Notes: generated from the sequence alone by a model not told the origin. DNA of 64,000 nucleotides from Nonomuraea basaltis (GCF_005893125.1 NZ_VCJS01000007.1:79145-143144), one strand, 5' to 3'. Counted from the first letter of the stretch, positions 19,121 to 28,059 are shown. Numbers and translations are program-made.

Positions 19121-20859
19121 TGGACCCAGAGCTGGCCGACCAGCATGTAGAACTGCTTGCTGAACTGGTAGTTGCCGACCCGCTTGGAGATGAAGTTCAC
19201 CTGCTTGGGGTTGAAGATCGGCACCACCGGCGACTTCTTCATGATCTCCTGATCGATCTGGCCCCACAGCTCGTCGGCCTTGGCCTGGTCGCTCCGCTGC
19301 GTCTCCAGGGCGGTCTGGATCTTCGCGTCGGTCTCCTTGTCGCAGAAGCCCGCGATGTTGATGCTGGAGTCGCTGCCCGCGGTGAAGGAGGCGCACGACA
19401 GCAGCACGTTGAGGAAGTTCGAGGCAGCGGGGTAGTCCTGGTACCACTGGGTCAGCGCCAGCTGGACCTTGTTCTCGGTGTTCTGTATGTAGGTGAACTG
19501 GATGTCGCCCGACAGCGGCTTGAGCACGGCCTTGTAGCCGATCTCGGTGAGCACGCTCTGCAGGTACTCGCCGATGCTCTTGTTGACCGCGTCGTCCTGG
19601 ACGACGATGCCGACCTCCTGCCCGGCGGTGCCGGACTGCTGGACGAGCTGCTTGGCCTTCTCCAGGTCGGGCGCGGCCCACTTGGCGCCGCCGTCCTTGG
19701 TGTAGTCGCAGAAGTCGACGTGGGCCGGGAATCCGGGCGGCAGGATCGTGCAGGCCGGCTGAGCCAGGTTCGGGCCGCCGTACAGCTGGACCAGGGCGTT
19801 GCGGTCGACCGCCCAGTTGATCGCCTGCCGGGCGAGCTCGTTGTCGAACGGGGCGAGGTTGTTGTTGAGTGTCAGATACCAGAACGCGGTGAGCTGGCTG
19901 ACGTTCACCTGGTCGGCGTACGTGGTGCCGAGCTCGTTCAGCCGGTCGGCGGGCGGCGGGTCGAACAGCCAGTCGGCCTGGTCGTTCTGCACGGCGGTGA
20001 CGGCCGCCTCGACGGTGAGGCCGAAGGAGTAGTCGATCGCGTCGGGGTAGGCCTGCGGCTGGGCGTCGCGCGACCATTCGGTGAAGTGCGGGTTGCGCAC
20101 GAGCTTCAGCGCGCGGCTCGGATCGTACGACTCCACCATGTACGGCCCGGTGGTGGGCAGCGGCTTGGTGCCGGAGTCCTTGGCGGGCGAGCCCTTGGGC
20201 AGGATGGTGGCGTGCGGGACGGCCAGCTTGAACAGGAACTCCGGGTCGGGCGCGGTCAGCTTGACCGTCACGGTGCCGGCCGCCGCGTCACCGATCACGC
20301 CCTCGTCCAGCGAGCACGACTTCGGCTTCTTGACGCAGGCGGCGGCGCCGACGATGCCGTTGTAGAAGGTGCCGGCGGTGGGGCTGGACACCTTGAACAG
20401 CCGCTCGAACGAGGCCACCACGTCGTCCGCGGTGACCTCGTCGCCGGTGGAGAACTTGATGCCCTTGCGCAGCTTGAAGACGTACGTCTTGCCGTCGTCG
20501 GTCACTTCGGGAGCCGCCTCGGCCAGGTCGGGGACGACCTTGAACGACTCGTCGCCGCCGACCTTCTTGAACGCCATGAGGCCGTCGTACATGGACTGGT
20601 AGAGCTGCCAGTACTGCAGGGTGTAGTTCACCTGCGGGTCCAGCGTGCCCGCGGCGCTCTTGGCGAGCAGCTTGAGCGTGCCGCCCTTGTGCGCCTCCTG
20701 GAACGCTCCCGGGGCCGCCGCGGCCGGAGCCGCGGAGGTCGCCGGCGGCGCGGAGGGGGTGGTGGTCTGGGTGCTCGCACAGGCGGCCAGGAGGAGCGCC
20801 GCGGAGACCGCGGTGATCGAGCGGATGAGCGGGTGGGCGCGCGGGAGGTGAGGTGCCAT
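19117..20859 (-). CDS. Family 5 solute-binding lipoprotein of peptide ABC transporter
   Basis: 580 residues from ATG 20859. The signal is MAPHLPRAHPLIRSITA with lipobox LLLAAC, followed by a Thr/Pro/Ala-rich tether. The mature part matches SBP family 5: GGTLKLLAKSAAGTLDPQ at the start, the YVFKLRKGIKFSTGDEVTADD signature and LARQAINWAVDRNAL. It would capture peptides outside the membrane. It follows the iminopeptidase-like gene by 14 bases and is co-expressed with it, so uptake and cleavage of proline-containing peptides is a reasonable reading. Confidence 0.92.
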   Translation of the reverse strand: MAPHLPRAHPLIRSITAVSAALLLAACASTQTTTPSAPPATSAAPAAAAPGAFQEAHKGGTLKLLAKSAAGTLDPQVNYTLQYWQLYQSMYDGLMAFKKVGGDESFKVVPDLAEAAPEVTDDGKTYVFKLRKGIKFSTGDEVTADDVVASFERLFKVSSPTAGTFYNGIVGAAACVKKPKSCSLDEGVIGDAAAGTVTVKLTAPDPEFLFKLAVPHATILPKGSPAKDSGTKPLPTTGPYMVESYDPSRALKLVRNPHFTEWSRDAQPQAYPDAIDYSFGLTVEAAVTAVQNDQADWLFDPPPADRLNELGTTYADQVNVSQLTAFWYLTLNNNLAPFDNELARQAINWAVDRNALVQLYGGPNLAQPACTILPPGFPAHVDFCDYTKDGGAKWAAPDLEKAKQLVQQSGTAGQEVGIVVQDDAVNKSIGEYLQSVLTEIGYKAVLKPLSGDIQFTYIQNTENKVQLALTQWYQDYPAASNFLNVLLSCASFTAGSDSSINIAGFCDKETDAKIQTALETQRSDQAKADELWGQIDQEIMKKSPVVPIFNPKQVNFISKRVGNYQFSKQFYMLVGQLWVQ

Positions 20860-20873
20860 GGTGCAGGCTCCAG

Positions 20874-21776
20874 TCAGTCGTTCTCGTCGAGGAACGCGCC
20901 GACGAGGCGGAGGTAGGCCTCCTCCTCCTCGACATGGGGCATGTGGCTGGAGTCCTCGAAGATCTTCCAGCGCACATCGGGGATCCGGTCGGCGTACGGC
21001 CGCACCGTGGCCTCGGTCGCCTCGTCGTGGCGGCCCGAGACGAGCAGCGTCGGCACCGCGATGCGGTCGGCCCGGTCGATGATCGTCCAGTCCTTCAGCG
21101 TTCCGATGACGTGGAACTCGTTGGGACCGTTCATGGTGTGGTAGACGGTCGGGTCCGCGTCGATGGCGGCGAAGGTCGCGGCCACCTCGGGCGGGTTCGG
21201 CACGATCCGGCAGACGTGCCGGGCGTTGAAGACCGCCTCGGCGGCCTTGTAGTCGGGGTGGCCGGTGGTGCCCGCCTCCTCGTGCTCGCGCAGCGTCTTC
21301 TGGACTTCGGGCGGGAGCAGGGCGCGCAGGCGCGCCGCCTCCGACAGCCACAGCTCCATGGATGCCGGCGAGTTGGCGATGACGAGGGCCTTGAGCCCGG
21401 GCGGGCGGCGTACGGCGTGCTCGGCGGCGAGCATGCCGCCCCACGACTGGCCGAGGACGTGGTAGCCGCCGGCGAGGCCGAGCCCGGCCAGCAGGTTGTC
21501 CAGCTCGTCGAGGAAGAGCTGGACGGTCCAGAAATCCGCGCCCTTGCCGGGCAGGTGGGTGGAGTTGCCGATGCCGAGCTGGTCGTAGTGGATCACCGTG
21601 CGACCTTGCCCGGCGAGGGCGGCGATGCGCAGCGTGTAGTCGTGGGCCGCTCCCGGTCCGCCGTGGAGCACCACCAAGGGGGTCTTGGCCGGCTCGGGGT
21701 CGCCGGTGATGCGGTACCACGTCTGCCAGCCGCGGAAGGCTACCGTGCCGGTGAGGGCGGGTTCTGGGATGGGCAA
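20874..21776 (-). CDS. Proline iminopeptidase-family hydrolase
   Basis: 300 residues of the alpha/beta-hydrolase peptidase family S33. Diagnostic motifs are [13 protein letters not shown] (oxyanion site), YDQLGIGNS and the nucleophile elbow [11 protein letters not shown], with the acid in [11 protein letters not shown] and the histidine in [11 protein letters not shown]. The family removes N-terminal proline or hydrolyses small amides. No signal peptide is seen, so it works in the cytoplasm on imported peptides. It is the first gene of the peptide ABC operon and diverges from a FadR-type regulator. Confidence 0.92.
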   Translation of the reverse strand: MPIPEPALTGTVAFRGWQTWYRITGDPEPAKTPLVVLHGGPGAAHDYTLRIAALAGQGRTVIHYDQLGIGNSTHLPGKGADFWTVQLFLDELDNLLAGLGLAGGYHVLGQSWGGMLAAEHAVRRPPGLKALVIANSPASMELWLSEAARLRALLPPEVQKTLREHEEAGTTGHPDYKAAEAVFNARHVCRIVPNPPEVAATFAAIDADPTVYHTMNGPNEFHVIGTLKDWTIIDRADRIAVPTLLVSGRHDEATEATVRPYADRIPDVRWKIFEDSSHMPHVEEEEAYLRLVGAFLDEND

Positions 21777-21815
21777 TGGTTCCTCCCTCGCGTTGCTCGG
21801 TAGGATGTATGGATT

Positions 21816-21838
21816 AAAGGTCTGACCACAAGACCTTT
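21816..21838. promoter_or_regulatory. Candidate GntR/FadR operator between divergent genes
   Basis: Perfect 8-base arms AAAGGTCT and AGACCTTT are separated by 7 bases. Within it, TGGTCAGACCT (reading the minus strand) has the GGTCnnACC-type core also seen at the second FadR-type regulator in this window (34014 and 34104). It is centred in the gap between the peptide operon and the regulator gene. The trailing T-run could also form a terminator, but position favours an operator. Confidence 0.5.
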
Positions 21839-21926
21839 TTGTGAACGTTGCACACCAGTAACAGCGGCGAAACCCGACGCCCGGGCTGACATGATCGATA
21901 TGACCCGAAGAGGCCAGAGGAGGGAC

Positions 21927-22763
21927 GTGCAGGACGAGACGGCCAACGCGCGGGACGAGGCGGCCGAGGTGCGGGACGAGGCGGCCGAGGTGCGGGATGC
22001 GACGGCCAGCGTGCAGGATGCGCCGGCCAACGGCTCGGTGCTGCGGCCGGTGCGGCTGCCGACCGCCGCGGAGGAGGTGGCCGACCGGCTCATCACCGCC
22101 ATCGCGATCGGCGAATACCTGCCGGGCGAGCGGCTGCCGCCGGAGCGGGAGCTGGCCCAGATCCTCGACGTGAGCCGTTCGACGGTCCGGGAGGCGGTCG
22201 GCCGCCTGCTCGCCGTGGGCATCGTCGACATCCGGCGAGGGCGCAACGGCGGGGCGTTCGTGCAGGAGAGCTGGACGAGCGCGTCCGCGGACGCGGTGCG
22301 GCGGACGCTGCTGCCCCGCTGGGCGGAGATGGAGCAGCTGTTCGACCTGCGCTGCCTGGTCGAGGGCATGGTCGCACGGGTGGCGGCGGAGCGGCGCGAG
22401 CCCGGCGACGTGGCGCGGATGCGCGAGGCGCTCGACCGGTACGGCTCGGCCCGCTCACCCCACCAGGAGCACGCCGCCGACATCGCCTTCCACCAGGCCG
22501 TCGTGGAGGCCACCCGCAACCCGCAGATCGCCCGGCTCAGCCACGACCTGCTCAGCCGGGTCAGCCTGGGCTTCCCGATCGAGCCGTACGACGGGGCGCC
22601 GGCCGTCTACCAGCGCGCCCTGACCGAGCACGGCGCGCTGTGCGACGCCATCGAGGCCGGCGACGCGCAGCGCGCGGGCGAGATCGCGCAGGGGCACTTC
22701 GCCATCACCAACGAGGCGTTGCGCGAAGTCCTGGCCCGCGGCCTGGGCGAGAACCGCTCCTGA
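21927..22763 (+). CDS. FadR-subfamily GntR transcriptional regulator
   Basis: About 278 residues from GTG 21927, chosen because GAGGAGGG lies just upstream; an ATG at 21891 is possible. The winged helix reads [14 protein letters not shown], then [16 protein letters not shown]. The C-terminal FCD ligand domain has the metal-site pattern [15 protein letters not shown] and a late [13 protein letters not shown]. The first ~35 residues form tandem seven-residue repeats (EAAEVRD-like) absent from the family. It probably represses the divergent peptide-uptake operon and itself. Confidence 0.9.
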   Translation: MQDETANARDEAAEVRDEAAEVRDATASVQDAPANGSVLRPVRLPTAAEEVADRLITAIAIGEYLPGERLPPERELAQILDVSRSTVREAVGRLLAVGIVDIRRGRNGGAFVQESWTSASADAVRRTLLPRWAEMEQLFDLRCLVEGMVARVAAERREPGDVARMREALDRYGSARSPHQEHAADIAFHQAVVEATRNPQIARLSHDLLSRVSLGFPIEPYDGAPAVYQRALTEHGALCDAIEAGDAQRAGEIAQGHFAITNEALREVLARGLGENRS

Positions 22764-22959
22764 CGCTCCCGGCCACCGGCGCGCCGCGCTGCGCCTCTGG
22801 ATCGTCGACGCATGGCACGCGATGTCAGCCGTCCGTGGATCGACGACTTGTCTGAGCCCGTTCCAAGTCGCTGACCATTCCGCCCCAAGTCGCGCTCCCT
22901 AACCTGACACGCGATGGGTAAGGGCCGCGCGGTAGCCGGCCTTCGGAGGGGAGGATGTC

Positions 22960-23424
22960 ATGAAAAATATCTACAAGGTCTTGGCCTACCTGGTCGCGAT
23001 CGAGGTGGCCGTGCAGGCGGCGGTGATGGTCTACGGTGACGCCGGGCTCGGCAAATGGGTGGACGAGGGTGGCGTGGTCGACAAGACGCTCGCCGAGAGC
23101 GGCACGGCACCGTTTCCCGAGTTCATCGGCCTCATCATCCACGGCATCAACGGGATGATCGCCATCCCGGTCCTCGCGCTGCTCCTGCTGATCTCCTCGT
23201 TCTGGGCGAAGGTCCCCGGAGCCGTGAAGGCGGCCGGGCTGGTGCTGCTGCTCGTCGTGCTGCAGGTCACCTTCGGCATCCTCGGCCACAGCATCCCGCT
23301 GGTGGGTGCCGTGCACGGCCTCAACGCGCTGCTGCTGTTCACCGCGGCGCTGTACGCGGCACGTCGCGGCGCGGCCGGGAAGGCGTCGGTCACGCCGGAA
23401 TCGCAGTTCGCGACTCGCGGCTGA
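22960..23424 (+). CDS. Small four-helix membrane protein (DUF6220-like)
   Basis: 154 residues with four hydrophobic segments: YKVLAYLVAIEVAVQAAVMV, FIGLIIHGINGMIAIPVLAL, AAGLVLLLVVLQVTFGILG and VHGLNALLLFTAALYAARR. The histidines in IIHGINGM and AVHGLNALLL recur at similar depth, as in small haem- or cofactor-associated membrane proteins, but this is only a resemblance. A GGAGGGGAGG ribosome site precedes the ATG. The multicopper oxidase gene begins 12 bases after its stop, so the pair is probably one operon. Confidence 0.75.
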   Translation: MKNIYKVLAYLVAIEVAVQAAVMVYGDAGLGKWVDEGGVVDKTLAESGTAPFPEFIGLIIHGINGMIAIPVLALLLLISSFWAKVPGAVKAAGLVLLLVVLQVTFGILGHSIPLVGAVHGLNALLLFTAALYAARRGAAGKASVTPESQFATRG

Positions 23425-23435
23425 CGGCGCGTCCC

Positions 23436-24971
23436 ATGCATCGCAATCGCCGGGGTGGTGGCCGCGTCCGGCTCGCCGTCGCGTGCGCCGCCACCATGGG
23501 CGTACTGGGGCCGCTGATCTGGCTCTGGCAGGACAGCCTGCTGCCGGAGGCGTACTCGGTCGCGGACATGGGGTACGCGGACTACGGAGGCGGGCCGCCC
23601 GGCTCGTCGGGGCACGAAGCGCATTCGGGTGGAGGCGCGTCGGGCCATGGGCGGCAGGCGGAGGCCGGGCGTGACGTCACGCGACTGATCGCCGACGCGG
23701 ACCTGCCGGCCGACGTGGCGGTGACCATGGTCGCCCGCAAGCAGCGGTTCCAGCTGCCCTCCGGCCGCGCCTTCGAGGGCTACACGCTCAACGGCCAGTC
23801 GCCGGGCCCGGTCATCAAGGCGACCAAGGGGCAACTGGTCCAAGTTCGGCTGATCAACGAGTCGGTGCCGGGGGGCGTCACGCTGCACTGGCACGGCGTC
23901 GACGTGCCCAACGCCGCCGACGGTGTCGCCGGCGTCACACAGGACGCGGTCGGCATCGGCAAGGAGTTCACCTACCGGTTCGTCGCCGACCAGGCGGGCA
24001 CCTTCTGGTACCACTCTCACCAGATGTCGCACGAGCAGGTCCGAGGGGGCCTGCTCGGGGCCCTGGTGGTCGAGCCGGCGCCGCGTAGGACCGCCGGCAC
24101 GGGCGAGGTGACCGACGTCGTGGCGTTGGCGCACCTGTACAACGGAGTCCGCACCGTCAACGGGCTCGAGGGCGACGTCCGCGTCGAAGTGCCACCCGGC
24201 GCGCGGGCGCGGGTACGGCTGATCAACACCGAGTACGGCGTCATGCCGGCATGGGTGAGCGGTGCGCCGTACCGGCTCGCCGCCGTCGACGGCACAGAGA
24301 TCAACGGGCCCGCACCGGTCCAGGACAAGGCCGTGGGGGTGGCCGCCGGAGGACGCGCCGACATCGAGGTGACCATGCCCGAGGACGGCTCACCGGTCCG
24401 GGTCCACCTCGGCGGCCCTACCGGCGTCGTGCTCGGCTCCAAGTCGTACGACGCACCCCCGGTCTCCCGGCCGGCGGCGACGCTCGACCTGCTCACGTAC
24501 GGCACCCGGGCGCCGCTCGCCTTCGACCCCGGCAAGCCCGACCGGCGGTTCCAGTACGACATGGGGCGCCGCCCCGGCTTCCTCGACGGGGTCCCCGGAT
24601 TGTGGTGGACCATCAACGGCCGCCTCTACCCCGACGTGCCGATGTTCCACGTGGCCGAGGGCGACGTGGTGCGGATGCGCATCGCCAACAACAGCGGCGA
24701 GGCCCATCCCATGCACCTGCACGGCCACCACGCGGTGGTGCTCAGCCGCGGCGGTGTGCCCGCCACCGGTAGCCCCTGGTGGGTGGATTCCCTCGAGGTC
24801 GGCGTGGGTGAGTCGTACGAGATCGCCTTCGTCGCCGACAACCCCGGGGTCTGGATGGACCACTGCCACAACCTGCCCCACGCCTCCGAAGGGCTCACCG
24901 CCCACCTGATGTACGAGGGCGTCACCACCCCGTTCACCGTGGGCGGCCCGGCCGGGAACGAACCGGAGTGA
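23436..24971 (+). CDS. Membrane-anchored multicopper oxidase
   Basis: 511 residues. One N-terminal helix (LAVACAATMGVLGPLIWLW) is followed by a Gly/His-rich linker (GGGPPGSSGHEAHSGG). All four copper-ligand motifs are present: HWHG (about 151), WYHSHQ (about 191), HPMHLHGHH (about 424) and HCHNLPHASEGLTAHLM (about 476). The type 1 site ends in Met or Leu near the last motif. Such enzymes oxidise metals or phenolics at the outer face using oxygen. The start at ATG 23436 has a weak ribosome site; translation may be coupled to the preceding gene. Confidence 0.9.
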   Translation: MHRNRRGGGRVRLAVACAATMGVLGPLIWLWQDSLLPEAYSVADMGYADYGGGPPGSSGHEAHSGGGASGHGRQAEAGRDVTRLIADADLPADVAVTMVARKQRFQLPSGRAFEGYTLNGQSPGPVIKATKGQLVQVRLINESVPGGVTLHWHGVDVPNAADGVAGVTQDAVGIGKEFTYRFVADQAGTFWYHSHQMSHEQVRGGLLGALVVEPAPRRTAGTGEVTDVVALAHLYNGVRTVNGLEGDVRVEVPPGARARVRLINTEYGVMPAWVSGAPYRLAAVDGTEINGPAPVQDKAVGVAAGGRADIEVTMPEDGSPVRVHLGGPTGVVLGSKSYDAPPVSRPAATLDLLTYGTRAPLAFDPGKPDRRFQYDMGRRPGFLDGVPGLWWTINGRLYPDVPMFHVAEGDVVRMRIANNSGEAHPMHLHGHHAVVLSRGGVPATGSPWWVDSLEVGVGESYEIAFVADNPGVWMDHCHNLPHASEGLTAHLMYEGVTTPFTVGGPAGNEPE

Positions 24972-25010
24972 GTCCCGCCGGGCTCTGCCTGTAAGGCGCC
25001 GGCGCTCGAA

Positions 25011-25029
25011 CCCGCCCATTCCGGGCGGG
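25011..25029 (+). terminator. Hairpin terminator after the multicopper oxidase
   Basis: Arms cccgccc and gggcggg flank a five-base loop 40 bases after the oxidase stop and are followed by atttcgg. The strong stem with a weak T-tract is normal for actinomycete terminators. Confidence 0.5.
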
Positions 25030-25030
25030 A

Positions 25031-25058
25031 TTTCGGCTTACCGAAACAAAGGTTTCGG
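25031..25058. repeat. Overlapping alternative hairpins
   Basis: Three related segments, tttcgg (25031-25036), ccgaaac (25041-25047) and gtttcgg (25052-25058), can pair either as first-with-second or second-with-third. The two hairpins are mutually exclusive, an attenuator-like arrangement, but no leader peptide or downstream gene is close. Confidence 0.45.
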
Positions 25059-25383
25059 GTCCAATTGACTCCGGTTTCCGGGAGCGTTCCCAATTGCGCT
25101 CAAGGCCTTCTACCTGCGAATACGCGTATGGTTGAAAGTTCAATGCGGCACAACAATCCCCAAGGGCCCATGCATCCGCCCTTGGATGAGGGCTTGACAT
25201 CGCAGGCAGGCGGACCCAGGCGATTTGATTGTAAAACGTTCCATTTTTTCGGATATGCCGCCTGAATTCCTCTGACCTGGACTTTTGCCCTTTCTCTACT
25301 GTTAGTCAGCAAGGGTGCAAGTTCCGGCGGGTCCGTTATCTGATATTGAGATCGGCATTGTCCGAACGCGTGTCATACTCCGT

Positions 25384-25397
25384 TGGGAGCGCTCCCG
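25384..25397. promoter_or_regulatory. CebR-like operator upstream of the glycan operon
   Basis: The sequence tgggagcgctcccg matches 13 of 14 positions of the streptomycete CebR box TGGGAGCGCTCCCA, and its 12-base core is a perfect palindrome. It lies 30 bases upstream of the first gene, immediately after a CATACT -10-like sequence (25374-25379). That is the right place for repression. No LacI-family gene is in the window. Confidence 0.55.
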
Positions 25398-25426
25398 CAG
25401 CCTTTCATGACACCCGAGGATCGGCA

Positions 25427-26110
25427 GTGAATCATCCCGCCCCCCTGCTCAACGCCCCACGCCCGTGGGCCGCGCACATCTGGTGGATCGCGCTGGCCAT
25501 CGGGGCGGCCGGTTTCGCCTTCGTCTGGCTGGCCACCCCGCACACCCGGGAGATCGAGGCGGCCTGGCAGCTGGGCGCCAGGCTGCTGGCCTTCGCCTGC
25601 CTGTGCTGCGCCATCGCGTTCTTCCCTTGGGTGTCAGCGCGCCTGCACTGGCTGCTGTACGTCCCGTTCGTCTTCCTGACCGGCTACCTGATCCCGCGGA
25701 TCAGCTGGTTCTACTACGGCGACGGCGCGCGGGCCCAGGGCGACAGCTTCTACACCCACCTGTACCTGCTGCTCTATCCGGGCATCGTGCTCACGGTGGC
25801 CGCCGCGTACCGGATCGGCGGCGGCTCGCCCGGGCGCTGCCTGAAGATCATGGCCAGCGGGGTGCTGATCGTGTTCTCGGGCTTCCTGGACGTGATGTGG
25901 CACGTGGTCAATCCGGTGCGGATCCCCGAGGTCATCGACGCCCCGCACATCAACCTGTTCACCGGCGGGCCGGTCTCGTTCGGCGGGGCGATCGTGTTCA
26001 CGCTCGCGCACGTGCCGATCATCGCCGGGATCAACCTGCTTCCCCTGGATCGCTGGATCGGGCGCCTGACGGGGATCGGCGCCGACACGAACGCCACTCG
26101 GAAGAGGTGA
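25427..26110 (+). CDS. Multispanning membrane protein, first gene of the glycan operon
   Basis: About 227 residues from GTG 25427, supported by a GAGGA site; the frame extends upstream to 25346 without one. About five to six hydrophobic segments are visible (IWWIALAIGAAGFAFVWL, LLAFACLCCAIAFFPWV, LLYVPFVFLTGYLIP, YPGIVLTVAAAYRI and IVFTLAHVPIIAGINLL). The polar segments contain WFYYGDG and VMWHVVNP. I recognise no family. The following GT2 gene starts four bases after its stop, so it probably serves the same surface-glycan pathway, for instance as an acceptor-handling or polymerising partner. Confidence 0.7.
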   Translation: MNHPAPLLNAPRPWAAHIWWIALAIGAAGFAFVWLATPHTREIEAAWQLGARLLAFACLCCAIAFFPWVSARLHWLLYVPFVFLTGYLIPRISWFYYGDGARAQGDSFYTHLYLLLYPGIVLTVAAAYRIGGGSPGRCLKIMASGVLIVFSGFLDVMWHVVNPVRIPEVIDAPHINLFTGGPVSFGGAIVFTLAHVPIIAGINLLPLDRWIGRLTGIGADTNATRKR

Positions 26111-26113
26111 CCG

Positions 26114-26896
26114 TTGCCGAACACGCCCATCGAGATCTCAGTGGCAGCCCCCGCCTACAACGAGGCGGAGAACATCGCGGCCGCCGTGACGGAATGGCGG
26201 GAGTATCTGGAGCGCCACCCGGCGGTAGGCGCGTGGGAGATCGTCGTGTGCGACGACGGCAGCGGCGACGGCACCGGGCGGATACTCGAAGACCTGCAGG
26301 CCGAGTGCCCCCAGCTCGTCGTGGTCACGTTCGAGCGCAACCGGGGCGCGGGTGCGGCCATCGCCGCGGCGATCGCCCGCACGCGGCTGGACTGGGTGGT
26401 GCTGCTCGACTCCGACGGCCAGTTCCCCATTGCCAATCTGGACCCCTTCATCGAGCGGATCCAGGCCGGCGGCGGGCCCGCCTTCGCCGGGGCACGGATC
26501 AGGAAGGCCGACAGCCTGCCGTACCGGTGGGGGTCGGCGGCCAGCGGCGCGGTCAGCAACCTGCTGCACCGTACGCGCTACCGCGACTTCAACTCGATCT
26601 TCAAAGTGGTGCGCGGCCCGCTGTTCCGCGCGCTGCCGCTGGAGTCGGCCGGCATGAACTGCTCGACCGAGATCACGGCCCGCGTCGCCGAGCTGGGTCA
26701 CGCCTGGGTGGAGCTGCCGATCGAGCATCGCGAACGGGGCGGCGGCAGCCGGGGCTGGCGGTTCTGGCGAGGGGCGCGCGACCGGGCGCTGTTCGTGGGA
26801 TACCTCGGGCTGCGCCACTGGCTGCTGCGTCGCGGCGTGCTGCGTGCCCAGACCCCACCGGCGCACGTCCCGGCCTCCCTGCAGGAACTTCGATGA
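26114..26896 (+). CDS. Family 2 glycosyltransferase (DPM1/DPG synthase-like)
   Basis: 260 residues starting at TTG 26114 behind an AAGAGG site that overlaps the upstream stop. The GT2 signature is complete: SVAAPAYNEAENI at the N-terminus, VVCDDGSGDGT for the nucleotide, and LLDSDGQFP as the DxD metal site. There are no C-terminal membrane helices. It resembles the enzymes that transfer a sugar from an NDP-sugar to polyprenyl phosphate or another lipid acceptor. Its stop overlaps the next start (ATGA at 26893). Confidence 0.9.
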   Translation: MPNTPIEISVAAPAYNEAENIAAAVTEWREYLERHPAVGAWEIVVCDDGSGDGTGRILEDLQAECPQLVVVTFERNRGAGAAIAAAIARTRLDWVVLLDSDGQFPIANLDPFIERIQAGGGPAFAGARIRKADSLPYRWGSAASGAVSNLLHRTRYRDFNSIFKVVRGPLFRALPLESAGMNCSTEITARVAELGHAWVELPIEHRERGGGSRGWRFWRGARDRALFVGYLGLRHWLLRRGVLRAQTPPAHVPASLQELR

Positions 26897-28059
26897 GGGT
26901 GGCGATGTTCAGCGGCGGGCGCGGCGGTGCCGGCATCGCGCGCGCCCTGCTGCGCACGTCCGGCCTGGACCTGTCCCTGCTGATCAACGGGTACGACAAC
27001 GGCCTGTCCACGGGGGCACTGCGCCGCTACCTGCCGGGCATGCTCGGCCCGTCGGACTTCCGCAAGAACCTCCTGCTCCACCTGGAGCGCGACGACCCGC
27101 GGCAGACACTGCTGGAGCAGCGGCTCCCGCTCGGGACCACGGCCGGGGACCTGGCGGAGCTGATCGACCGCATCGCCGTCTCCGGGCCGCAGGGGGCGGA
27201 GGCGGTCGTCCGGGACCTGCGCGTGTTCGCCGAGCGGCTTACCGCCGACCCGCACGGGCTCGACCTGGCCGACTGCGCGCTGGGCAACCTCGTGTTCGCG
27301 GGGGCGTACCTGCGGCTGGGCGAGGACTTCAACGCGGCGGTGCGCGAGTGCGCGCGGACGTTCGGCTCGCCGGTGCGGCTGCTGAACGTCACTGACGGCA
27401 CCAACGCCTTCCTCGTCGCGCTCAAGCAGGACGGGCGGGTGCTGGCCGACGAGGCCGACATCGTGGCGCCACAGGACGCGGGGGCCATCACGGGGTTGTT
27501 CCTGCTGCCCGAGCCGCTGACCGAGCGGGATCGGGCCGAGCTGGCCGGACAGCCGGCCGAGCGGGTGCGCGAGCTGCTGTCGCGCCGTGACGTGCCGGCC
27601 GCGCCCAACCCGGAGGCGCTGCAGGCCATCAGGGACAGCGATCTGATCGTGTACGGCCCGGGCACGCCGCACTCATCGCTGCTGCCCAGCTACCTGACCA
27701 GCGGCGTGGCCGGGGCGATCGAAGAGAGCCGGGCCGCGGCCCGGGTGTTCGTGGTCAACATCGGGGGCGACCACGACATCCAGGGGCTGTCGGCCACCGA
27801 CCTGGTGGACCGGGCGCTGGCGTACCTGGGCGATCCGGGCAACGAGCGGCGTACGATCACGCACGTCCTCAGCCACCGCGGCGCGTCCGGCGGCCCCGCG
27901 GTGCCACGCGGCGTCCTCGAGCGCGGCTCCTGGGCCGGGGCCTGCTGGGTCAGCGCGGACCTGGAGGAGGCGGGGCGCCCCGGCACCCACAGCGGCTCGC
28001 GCACGGCCGAGGCGCTGCACGCGCTGCTGGGCGAGACCCCGCTGGCACGGGCCGGATGA
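26893..28059 (+). CDS. CofD/YvcK-like family protein
   Basis: 388 residues related to 2-phospho-L-lactate transferase CofD and the YvcK group. The N-terminal loop MFSGGRGGAGIARAL replaces the usual GGGTG. LINGYDNGLSTGALRRY corresponds to the DDGGSSGxLR site, and PGMLGPSDFRKNLL to the pGDxRn motif. YGPGTPHSSLLPSYL is the late phosphate-binding segment. CofD joins a nucleotide-activated phosphoacid to F0. Here the gene is locked by ATGA overlaps between a glycosyltransferase and a HAD phosphatase, so it probably acts on a sugar nucleotide or lipid intermediate rather than F420. The substrate is unknown. Confidence 0.8.
   Translation: MRVAMFSGGRGGAGIARALLRTSGLDLSLLINGYDNGLSTGALRRYLPGMLGPSDFRKNLLLHLERDDPRQTLLEQRLPLGTTAGDLAELIDRIAVSGPQGAEAVVRDLRVFAERLTADPHGLDLADCALGNLVFAGAYLRLGEDFNAAVRECARTFGSPVRLLNVTDGTNAFLVALKQDGRVLADEADIVAPQDAGAITGLFLLPEPLTERDRAELAGQPAERVRELLSRRDVPAAPNPEALQAIRDSDLIVYGPGTPHSSLLPSYLTSGVAGAIEESRAAARVFVVNIGGDHDIQGLSATDLVDRALAYLGDPGNERRTITHVLSHRGASGGPAVPRGVLERGSWAGACWVSADLEEAGRPGTHSGSRTAEALHALLGETPLARAG

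Larger units (their letters stand above)
24972..25426. other. Intergenic region with hairpins and LacI/CebR-like boxes; no gene seen
   Basis: This 455-base stretch is less GC-rich than its surroundings. It contains a terminator-like hairpin just after the oxidase gene, a set of alternative hairpins (25031-25058), a degenerate GGGAGCGTTCCC box (25080-25091) and the stronger GGGAGCGCTCCC box (25385-25396). A TTGACA at 25194-25199 has no convincing -10. I find no coding frame with normal codon use. Confidence 0.6.

Noticed and set aside
16808..19150. A 780-codon plus-strand frame across the ABC permease genes
   Set aside because: The translation is an Asp/Gln/Arg/His-rich antisense shadow; the minus-strand genes have complete ABC transporter motifs.
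21816..21838. Reading the AAAGGTCT/AGACCTTT repeat with its T-run as a terminator
   Set aside because: It lies between divergent genes in the promoter region, where a terminator serves neither gene, and its core resembles the FadR-type boxes elsewhere in the window.
25194..25222. TTGACA at 25194 as the promoter of the glycan operon
   Set aside because: No acceptable -10 hexamer lies 16-19 bases downstream, and it is 230 bases from the first gene.
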